A DNA stretch of 64,000 nucleotides from Flavobacterium cheniae (lineage in GTDB: Bacteria > Bacteroidota > Bacteroidia > Flavobacteriales > Flavobacteriaceae), in assembly GCF_004363695.1 (NCBI RefSeq), contig NZ_SNZC01000001.1:680431-744430 (forward strand), written 5' to 3'. Positions 16,831 through 23,410 of this stretch are shown piece by piece (position 1 is the first letter of the stretch; every line of letters begins with the position of its first letter). A program made the position numbers and the translations under genes. The notes under the pieces were generated by a model. That model worked only from the letters and a program-made list of their open reading frames with translations. It ran no database searches and was not told the DNA's origin.

Positions 16831-17124
16831 ATGCAAATCTCATACGTCTACATACTAAAATGCGCTGATGATTCCTACTACACAGGAGTAACCAGCAATT
16901 TAAATCAACGTATGTACCAACATGATTCCGCATACTTTCCAGATTGCTATACCGCTTCAAGAAGACCAGTAGAATTAGTCTTTTATGCAGAATTTACTAA
17001 TATAGGATTCGCAATTGACAAAGAGAAACAAATTAAAAAATGGTCAAGAGCTAAAAAAGAAGCTTTAATAAATGGTGACTTCGATGAACTTCCAAATCTT
17101 GCGAAGAAAAGATTTGACAAATAA
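16831..17124 (+). CDS. small GIY-YIG endonuclease, repeat-associated
   Basis: A 97-residue single-domain GIY-YIG nuclease of the YhbQ/UPF0213-like type. The motif pair is YVYIL (residues 5-9) and YYTGV (16-20), with the catalytic Arg27 in NQRMYQH and the catalytic Glu65 in DKEKQIKKW; all appear intact. Family members cut DNA using one metal ion. No partner domain for DNA recognition is present. The gene lies inside a family of structured repeats (four copies upstream, two direct and two inverted downstream), which suggests that the enzyme acts on or mobilises them; this is an inference. The ATG at 16831 is used because the earlier in-frame TTG is inside a repeat. Confidence 0.9.
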   Translation: MQISYVYILKCADDSYYTGVTSNLNQRMYQHDSAYFPDCYTASRRPVELVFYAEFTNIGFAIDKEKQIKKWSRAKKEALINGDFDELPNLAKKRFDK

Positions 17125-17132
17125 ACATTTTC

Positions 17133-17197
17133 ATTAGTTCTCGATACATTTTTTACAAAATAGCTAAGGCAATTTTATAAAAAACACTCGAAATGAC
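17133..17197 (-). repeat. inverted diverged repeat copy
   Basis: On the minus strand this reads GTCATTTCGAGTG ... TATCGAGAAC, the same ends as the array units with one change (CACTTCG to CATTTCG). Its arms TTTTTTACAAAAT / ATTTTATAAAAAA pair with one mismatch but share little sequence with the other units. It starts 9 bp after the GIY-YIG stop codon. Confidence 0.82.
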
Positions 17198-17277
17198 AAA
17201 GGTGGAATTATAAATTCAAAAGAAACTTAGCTAAAACAACCAATAAAATAAGAACTCAAGAAACGGAACAACATTAC

Positions 17278-17431
17278 CGTCACTTCGAGTGATTTTGAAA
17301 AGAAAAAATGCTAATTTTTGCTTTTTAAAATTGTATCGAGAACTTTAAAAACGATATAACGCCACCGTCACTTCGAGTGATTTTAGATTTTAAAAACACT
17401 AGTTTTTGAAATCTAAAATTGTATCGAGAAC
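17278..17431 (+). repeat. hairpin repeat units 5-6
   Basis: Two further direct copies start at 17278 and 17366 (88 bp apart) with the same ends as units 1-4. Unit 5 has the GCTA loop and a stem like unit 1; unit 6 has a stem like unit 4. They lie between the GIY-YIG gene and the BatA-like gene. Confidence 0.88.
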
Positions 17432-17455
17432 TATAGAAACGATTTAATTCCATTA

Positions 17456-17500
17456 GTTCTCGAAACATTTTCTGAAATCTAAAATCTAAAATCTAAATTG
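17456..17500 (-). repeat. truncated inverted repeat copy
   Basis: GTTCTCGAAAC at 17456-17466 is the inverted end of a repeat unit. It is followed by a short run of AAATCT-type stem sequence (three tandem AAATCTA pieces), with no GTCATTTCG end. It appears to be a decayed half copy. Confidence 0.6.
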
Positions 17501-17532
17501 AATTTCGTACTTTTGACAAATTCTAATAATAA

Positions 17533-19458
17533 ATGCAGTTCAAACATCCAGAAATTCTATACTTCCTTTTTCTGTTGGTGATACCAATTTTGGTGCATTT
17601 ATTTCAATTACGTCGTTTTAAAAAAGAATATTTTACTAACGTAAAGCTTCTGAAAGAACTTCAAATTCAAACCCGAAAAAGTTCTAAAATCAAGAAATGG
17701 TTGTTGTTAGCTACTCGCCTATTGTTATTGGCTTGTTTAATTTTAGCTTTTGCCCAACCTTTTTTTGACGCCAAAGACACGACAAACAAAGGCAACGAAT
17801 TAATTATCTTATTAGACAATTCGTTTTCGATGCAAGCTAAAGGTGCAAAAGGCGAATTACTAAAGCGAAGCATTCAAGATTTATTAGAAGAGCTACCTGA
17901 AAACCAACAATTCTCATTACTTACCAATTCCGAAGTGTTTTGGGACACGGATGTCAAATCCATTCAAAAAGAATTACAGAATTTAGACTATTCAGCGATG
18001 CCGTTTCAATTGGATTATTTGATTAATCAAGTCGAAACCAAAAAGAAAAACACCAAAAAAGACTACGTTATCATTACCGATGCGATTCAATCGGAAAGTA
18101 AAAAAGCCTTGGATTTAGCAGAAAATAATGTGGTATATATCATCCAACCCGAAGCACAAAACAAAACTAATATCAGCATTGACAAGGTAGCAATTTCACA
18201 AGTTTTAGATCAATTTTATGAATTGAAAATCACGCTTCAAGCTTTTGGAGAAACGGAGAATGAAGTGCCACTTTCTGTTTTCAGTAACAATAAAGCCATT
18301 GCCAAAACCATCGCAAAGTTTGAAACGCCAAAAACAGAAATTGCAATCACCATTCCAAAAAACGATTTTCACGGAAACATAAGCATCGAAGACAATAGTT
18401 TAAGCTACGATAACGATTACTATTTAAGCATTTCAAAACCTGAAAAAGCAAATGTAATCGCCATTGGAAATTCTGATAAGAACAACTTTTTAAGTCGCAT
18501 TTTTACAGCTGATGAGTTCAATTTCAAAAGCACGGAATTAGCAACTTTAGATTACAATCAAATTGAAAATCAAGATGCAATTGTATTAAATGAATTAGAA
18601 GATTTGCCGGTTGCTTTAGGAACTACATTGAAATCATTTTATGAAAAAGGCGGCAATATAGTTTTGATTCCGAATGCAAAAAATTCACCTTCTTTATTGA
18701 ATGCTTTCGTAAAAAACTTTGGTGGATTGAGTTATTCTGAACTATCAACATCTGGAAAACAAATCACGAAAATCAACTTTAATCATCCATTATACCAAAC
18801 GGTTTTTGAGAAAAAAGTGACTAATTTTCAATATCCAAATATAAAAGAAAGTTTTACTTTATCAGGAATTACGAACATTTTACAATACGAAGACAATTCC
18901 GTTTTTGTAGGTTCAACTACGAATCGATTGGGAACGTTTTACGCTTTTTCGGCACCGATAAACAAACAAAATAGTAACTTCCAGAATGCACCTTTAATTG
19001 TTCCAACATTCTACAACATGGGACAAAATCAAGGAAAAACGGGAATTAACGCATACACCATTGGAGAAAACGAAAACCTAATTTTAGAAACAATTTTAGC
19101 AAAAGACGAAGTGGTTTCAGTTCAAAAAGAAGGCTATAGTTTCATTCCGATGCAACAAATATTGAATACCAAATGCAAATTATCCTTTGGTGATTACCCA
19201 GAAGAAGCAGGAAATTTTGATGTGTTAAAAGCGAACAATTCGCTAAAGAAAATCAGTTTTAACTTTCCAAGAACGGAAAGTGATTTAACGCAAATTTCGA
19301 CTGCCAATTTTGAGAATTTCACTAAAGTAGACAACATATCCACCGTTCTAAACGACATTGCTTCCGAACGCACAAGCAATGAAATTTGGAAATGGTTTAT
19401 CATCGCAACACTACTATTTTTAATAACAGAACTACTAATCCAAAAATTTGTAAAATGA
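17533..19458 (+). CDS. BatA-domain protein with VWA-like region
   Basis: A 641-residue membrane protein. The N terminus is the BatA (aerotolerance) domain: FKHPEILYFLFLLVIPILVHLFQLRRFKKEYFTNV, then a second membrane segment (WLLLATRLLLLACLILAFAQPFF, about 56-78). A VWA-like domain follows with a MIDAS-type DNSFSM near residue 93. A C-terminal membrane segment (WFIIATLLFLITELLIQKF) closes the protein. It probably sits in the inner membrane with the large domain in the periplasm. Role is unknown. Its stop overlaps the start of the dihydroorotase-like gene (ATGA). Confidence 0.85.
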   Translation: MQFKHPEILYFLFLLVIPILVHLFQLRRFKKEYFTNVKLLKELQIQTRKSSKIKKWLLLATRLLLLACLILAFAQPFFDAKDTTNKGNELIILLDNSFSMQAKGAKGELLKRSIQDLLEELPENQQFSLLTNSEVFWDTDVKSIQKELQNLDYSAMPFQLDYLINQVETKKKNTKKDYVIITDAIQSESKKALDLAENNVVYIIQPEAQNKTNISIDKVAISQVLDQFYELKITLQAFGETENEVPLSVFSNNKAIAKTIAKFETPKTEIAITIPKNDFHGNISIEDNSLSYDNDYYLSISKPEKANVIAIGNSDKNNFLSRIFTADEFNFKSTELATLDYNQIENQDAIVLNELEDLPVALGTTLKSFYEKGGNIVLIPNAKNSPSLLNAFVKNFGGLSYSELSTSGKQITKINFNHPLYQTVFEKKVTNFQYPNIKESFTLSGITNILQYEDNSVFVGSTTNRLGTFYAFSAPINKQNSNFQNAPLIVPTFYNMGQNQGKTGINAYTIGENENLILETILAKDEVVSVQKEGYSFIPMQQILNTKCKLSFGDYPEEAGNFDVLKANNSLKKISFNFPRTESDLTQISTANFENFTKVDNISTVLNDIASERTSNEIWKWFIIATLLFLITELLIQKFVK

Positions 19459-20714
19459 CGCAAGTTATTCTAAAACAAGCCAAAATCATCGACGCTTCAA
19501 GTCCGTTTCACAACCAAGTGATGGACATCAAAATTGAAAACGGAACGATAACACAAATAGAAAAAGAAATTGCAACTACTTCAGGTTTTGAAGTGGTGAA
19601 TGTTCCTAATTTACACGTTTCTCAAGGTTGGATGGACAGCTCGGTTTCTTTTGGAGAACCAGGCTATGAAGACCGCGAAACCATAGAAAACGGCTTGAAA
19701 GTCGCTGCTAAAAGTGGATTTACTGCAGTAGCTTTACAACCTAACTCAAATCCAACTATCGATAATCAAGCGCAAGTGCGATTTGTATTAGACAGAGCTA
19801 AAAACCAAGCGACAACTTTATACCCAATTGGTGCTTTAACGAAAGGTAGCGAAGGAACGGATTTAGCGGAATTATTCGACATGAAAAACGCTGGAGCAAT
19901 CGCTTTTGGTGATTATAAGAAAGCGTTACAAAATGCCAATCTTCAAAAAATTGCCTTACAATACGTGCAAGATTTCGACGGAATGGTAATCGCTTTTTGC
20001 CAAGACAGCACTTTAAAAGGAATTGGAATTGCAAATGAAGGTGAGGTAAGTACAAAATTAGGTATGAAAGGAATCCCAGCTTTAGCCGAAGAATTACAAG
20101 TCGCTCGTAACTTATTTTTATTAGAATACACTGGCGGAAAATTACACATTCCAACAATTTCTACTCAAGGAAGTATTAAATTAATCAAAGAAGCTAAAGC
20201 AAAAGGCTTGAACGTTACTTGTAGCGTTGCCGTTCATAATTTAGTTTTAAACGATGAAATTTTAATGGGATTTGATTCGCGATACAAAGTATTACCTCCA
20301 TTACGAGAAGAAGCTACAAGAAAAGCTTTAGTGGAAGCTGTTTTAGAGGGAACAATCGATTGTATTACTTCAGACCATAATCCTTTAGATATTGAACTTA
20401 AGAAATTAGAATTTGATTTAGCCAAAGACGGAACCATCGGATTAGAGAGTGCTTTTGGTGCTTTACTAACGATTTTACCACTTGAAGTAATAGTTAATAA
20501 ATTAACAGCCAACAAACTGGTTTTCAATATTGATAACCCATCAATAAAAAACGGAAGTAAAGCTGATATTTCACTATTCACTACAGAAGAAAATTGGATA
20601 TTTGGAAAAGAAAACATCCTATCAAAATCTAAAAACACAGCTTTCTTAGGCCAAAAAATGAAAGGAAAAGTTATTGGAATTTATAATAATGGACAATTAA
20701 TAATGAACAATTAA
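19455..20714 (+). CDS. dihydroorotase-like protein lacking metal ligands
   Basis: A 419-residue amidohydrolase-fold protein of the dihydroorotase family. At the position of the metal-binding HxH (DxHxHFREPG in active enzymes) it has DSSVSFGEPG near residues 59-68, so both histidines are replaced by Ser. The later His ligands also look replaced (FCQDS near 181, HIPTIST near 230), while SDHNP near 305 is kept. It is therefore probably inactive as a dihydroorotase. Non-catalytic homologues are known to serve as structural partners of aspartate carbamoyltransferase; whether that holds here is unknown. The ATG at 19455 overlaps the preceding stop. Confidence 0.85.
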   Translation: MTQVILKQAKIIDASSPFHNQVMDIKIENGTITQIEKEIATTSGFEVVNVPNLHVSQGWMDSSVSFGEPGYEDRETIENGLKVAAKSGFTAVALQPNSNPTIDNQAQVRFVLDRAKNQATTLYPIGALTKGSEGTDLAELFDMKNAGAIAFGDYKKALQNANLQKIALQYVQDFDGMVIAFCQDSTLKGIGIANEGEVSTKLGMKGIPALAEELQVARNLFLLEYTGGKLHIPTISTQGSIKLIKEAKAKGLNVTCSVAVHNLVLNDEILMGFDSRYKVLPPLREEATRKALVEAVLEGTIDCITSDHNPLDIELKKLEFDLAKDGTIGLESAFGALLTILPLEVIVNKLTANKLVFNIDNPSIKNGSKADISLFTTEENWIFGKENILSKSKNTAFLGQKMKGKVIGIYNNGQLIMNN

Positions 20715-20734
20715 TAATTGATAATTTTAAAATT

Positions 20735-21076
20735 ATGAATGAAGTAGAGCAAGGGAAAAGCGATATCGAACAAGGAAAAATTACAGCTATTACTAGTTAT
20801 ATTTTAATTATTGGAGTGTTAATTGCACTTTCAATGAATGCTGAAACAAAAAATAAATTTGCATCGTTTCACATCAAGCAAGCAGTAGGATTAAATCTTA
20901 CTTTTATTTCAATTGGATTACTAATTTCTAACTTTAGTAATACACAAATTTATGTTTCTTTTTGGGTGTTTTTTACTGTATTATGGGTTTTCGGAATTTT
21001 ATCCGCTATTAAAGGTGAAATAAAACCAATTCCTTTAGTTGGAAATCTATATCAAAAATTATTTAAAAGCTTCTAG
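20735..21076 (+). CDS. DUF4870/Tic20-like membrane protein
   Basis: A 113-residue protein with a short polar N terminus (IEQGKITAITSYILIIGVLIAL) and three or four hydrophobic segments. The conserved FASFHIKQAVGLNL and the end LVGNLYQKL fit DUF4870/Tic20-like membrane proteins. Function is unknown. It lies 20 bp after the dihydroorotase-like gene and 2 bp before the esterase gene, so it is likely co-transcribed. Confidence 0.72.
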   Translation: MNEVEQGKSDIEQGKITAITSYILIIGVLIALSMNAETKNKFASFHIKQAVGLNLTFISIGLLISNFSNTQIYVSFWVFFTVLWVFGILSAIKGEIKPIPLVGNLYQKLFKSF

Positions 21077-21078
21077 AA

Positions 21079-21717
21079 ATGAATTTACACTATTTAGTAC
21101 AAGAACCAAAAACAATAAAAGACCAAAATCCGCTTTTAATATTATTACACGGTTATGGTAGCAACGAAGAAGATTTATTTTCTTTCGCTCCCGAATTACC
21201 AGACGATAGTTATGTAATATCAGTTCGTGCGCCTTATGATTTACAACCTTACGGACATGCTTGGTATGCCATTCATTTTGATGCAGATGAAAACAAGTTT
21301 TCTGATAACGTACAAGCCAAACAATCGGTTGAAATCATAGCGAGTTTTATTGACGAAATCGTAAAACAATATCCAATCGATACTAAAAATGTAACTTTAA
21401 TTGGTTTCAGTCAAGGTGCGATTTTAAGTTATGCTACTGCCCTAACCTATCCTGAAAAAATAACGAAAGTTGTGGCCTTAAGCGGCTATTTCAATCAAGA
21501 AATCCTTCCAGAAGTTATCGATACCAAAGCTATTTCACATTTGAAATTTTTCGTTTCGCATGGTTCGGTTGACCAAGTAATTCCAGTAGACTGGGCAAGA
21601 AAAGCTAAACCAGCTTTAGAAAATTTAGGGTTGGAAGTGGAATACCAAGAATACCCTATTGGACATGGGGTTTCTCCAAAAAACTTCTACGATTTTAAGA
21701 ATTGGTTACAACGATAA
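21079..21717 (+). CDS. carboxylesterase/phospholipase-type alpha/beta hydrolase
   Basis: A 212-residue cytoplasmic hydrolase of the YpfH/Est-type carboxylesterase family. It shows the oxyanion region LILLHGYGSNEEDLF, nucleophile elbow GFSQGA (Ser near residue 115), Asp in SHGSVDQVIP and His in YPIGHGVSP, giving a complete Ser-Asp-His triad. Physiological substrate is unknown. It ends the run that begins with the BatA-like gene and is followed by a terminator. Confidence 0.88.
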   Translation: MNLHYLVQEPKTIKDQNPLLILLHGYGSNEEDLFSFAPELPDDSYVISVRAPYDLQPYGHAWYAIHFDADENKFSDNVQAKQSVEIIASFIDEIVKQYPIDTKNVTLIGFSQGAILSYATALTYPEKITKVVALSGYFNQEILPEVIDTKAISHLKFFVSHGSVDQVIPVDWARKAKPALENLGLEVEYQEYPIGHGVSPKNFYDFKNWLQR

Positions 21718-21720
21718 AAT

Positions 21721-21755
21721 AAAAAAGCTCTGAACTAACAATTCAGAGCTTTTCG
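21721..21755. terminator. bidirectional terminator
   Basis: Stem AAAGCTCTGAA / TTCAGAGCTTT (21724-21734 / 21742-21752) between the convergent esterase and fasciclin genes. Confidence 0.8.
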
Positions 21756-21785
21756 TTTAACAAACTAAACTAAACATTTTAAGCA

Positions 21786-22355
21786 TTATGATTTAGGCGT
21801 TACCACTGTATCTACTACATGAATTACACCATTTTTTTGATTTACATCAGCAATAGTTACTTTGGCACTGTTTCCGTTTTCATCAGTAATATATAAGTCT
21901 TTACCTTTCATCCAAGCTGTTAACGTACCACCGCTAACTGTTTTTAAAGTTGCTTTTCCATTTCCTTTTTTAATAACAGCATCAATATCTTTTGCATTCA
22001 TTTTTCCAGCTACTACATGGTAGGTCAAAATCGTTTGCAATAATTTTAAATTCTCTGGTTTCAATAAGGTTTCAACAGTTCCAGCAGGTAATTTAGCAAA
22101 CGCGGCATTTGTTGGGGCAAAAACGGTGAATGGTCCTTCTGACATTAATACATCTACTAATCCAGCAGCTTTTACAGCAGCAACTAATGTAGTGTGGTCT
22201 TTAGAATTAACCGCATTCTCTACAATGTTTTTACTTGGATACATAGGAGCTCCTCCTACTTCTACTGTTCTTTCTTTCATCTGAGCAAAAGACGATGTTC
22301 CAACTAATAATCCGAAAGCTACAATAGCAGTAGCAAAAATTTTGTTCGTTTTCAT
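21786..22355 (-). CDS. fasciclin-domain secreted protein
   Basis: A 189-residue protein with an N-terminal signal peptide (MKTNKIFATAIVAFGLLVGTSSFAQ) and a single FAS1 domain: DVLMSEGPFTVFAPTNAAFAKLP, then LLQTILTYHVVAGK and the C-terminal NGVIHVVDTVVTP. FAS1 domains mediate adhesion or ligand binding outside the cell. No sorting domain or lipobox is seen, so it is predicted periplasmic or released. Confidence 0.92.
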   Translation of the reverse strand: MKTNKIFATAIVAFGLLVGTSSFAQMKERTVEVGGAPMYPSKNIVENAVNSKDHTTLVAAVKAAGLVDVLMSEGPFTVFAPTNAAFAKLPAGTVETLLKPENLKLLQTILTYHVVAGKMNAKDIDAVIKKGNGKATLKTVSGGTLTAWMKGKDLYITDENGNSAKVTIADVNQKNGVIHVVDTVVTPKS

Positions 22356-22472
22356 ATTATAATTTTTAAGTTTTATAATGGCATTTACGCTGAAAATAAA
22401 ATCTTGGTTTTAAAAAACTAAAAAAAAATAATCTTAAGCAAAGTATAAGTTCAACTTTAACCAATTATTCTT

Positions 22473-22480
22473 TACTTTTG
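22473..22480 (+). promoter_or_regulatory. -7 promoter element of tpx
   Basis: TACTTTTG, perfect TAnnTTTG, 23 bp before the tpx ATG. Confidence 0.55.
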
Positions 22481-22503
22481 TTATTCAAAAAAAATTAAAA
22501 GCT

Positions 22504-23001
22504 ATGGCATCAATTACATTAGGAGGAAATCCAATTCACACAAATGGCGAATTGCCAGCAGTAGGTTCAAAAGCTACTGACTTTAATATGGTAAAAACAG
22601 ATTTAGGCACAGCTACTTTAGCTGATTTTGCTGGATCGAAAGTAGTTTTAAACATTTTTCCAAGTATTGATACGGGAACTTGTGCAGCTTCTGTTAGAAA
22701 ATTCAATGAAAAAGCAAGCGCTTTAGCAAATACTAAAGTATTATGTATTTCGAGAGATTTGCCTTTTGCTCAAAAACGTTTTTGTGGTGCAGAAGGATTA
22801 GAAAACGTAATCAATTTATCTGATTTTAAAGAAGGAAGTTTTGGAAAAAACTACGGTTTAGAAATAACTGATGGACCTTTAGCTGGTTTACATTCACGTG
22901 TGGTAATCGTTTTAGATGAAAACGGAACTATTCTTCACACAGAACAAGTAAAAGAAATTGCTGACGAGCCAAATTACGACGCTGCTTTAGCGGTACTATA
23001 A
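22504..23001 (+). CDS. tpx: thiol peroxidase Tpx
   Basis: An atypical 2-Cys peroxiredoxin of 165 residues that reduces hydroperoxides with thioredoxin. The peroxidatic Cys is in [15 protein letters not shown] near residue 60 and the resolving Cys in KRFCGAEG near residue 94. The start [18 protein letters not shown] is characteristic. It lies 1 bp before dgkA. Confidence 0.95.
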   Translation: MASITLGGNPIHTNGELPAVGSKATDFNMVKTDLGTATLADFAGSKVVLNIFPSIDTGTCAASVRKFNEKASALANTKVLCISRDLPFAQKRFCGAEGLENVINLSDFKEGSFGKNYGLEITDGPLAGLHSRVVIVLDENGTILHTEQVKEIADEPNYDAALAVL

Positions 23002-23002
23002 T

Positions 23003-23377
23003 ATGAAATTCGAAAAAGACGAAACCCTTTTTACAGGCCGATTAAAAAGTATGAAATTTGCTTTAAAGGGAGCAATAAAATTAATTACAACAGAACATAG
23101 TGTCATGGTACAGTCTTCATTGGCTGTACTTATGACATTTGCTGGATTTTACTTTGGAATCAACCGTTACGAATGGATGATGCAAATTCTGGTTTTTGGA
23201 TTGGTATTAGGAATTGAAGGTTTAAACACAGCAGTTGAAAAAATTGCCGATTTTATTCATCCAGATTATCACGAACGCATCGGTTTTATTAAAGATATCG
23301 CAGCTGGAGCTGTATTTTTTGCAGCCTTAACTGCCATAACAATCGGATGTATTATTTATTTTCCGTATTTGTTTTAA
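23003..23377 (+). CDS. dgkA: diacylglycerol/undecaprenol kinase family protein
   Basis: A 124-residue integral membrane lipid kinase. The family signatures EGLNTAVEKIADF and IKDIAAGAVFFAA are intact, with three membrane segments. In Gram-positive and Bacteroidota-type members the substrate is often undecaprenol rather than diacylglycerol; the sequence alone does not decide. It is directly downstream of tpx and 33 bp upstream of ftsK. Confidence 0.9.
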   Translation: MKFEKDETLFTGRLKSMKFALKGAIKLITTEHSVMVQSSLAVLMTFAGFYFGINRYEWMMQILVFGLVLGIEGLNTAVEKIADFIHPDYHERIGFIKDIAAGAVFFAALTAITIGCIIYFPYLF

Positions 23378-23383
23378 TTTAGC

Positions 23384-23391
23384 TACTTTTG
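23384..23391 (+). promoter_or_regulatory. -7 promoter element of ftsK
   Basis: TACTTTTG, perfect TAnnTTTG, 19 bp before the ftsK ATG. Confidence 0.5.
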
Positions 23392-23410
23392 TAAAAATTG
23401 TTCCGTTTAC

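Noticed and set aside
16472..17431. Regular 88-89-bp repeats as a possible CRISPR array
   Set aside because: The linkers between units are conserved, not unique spacers. The repeated part is over 60 bp with variable self-complementary arms, and no cas gene is near.
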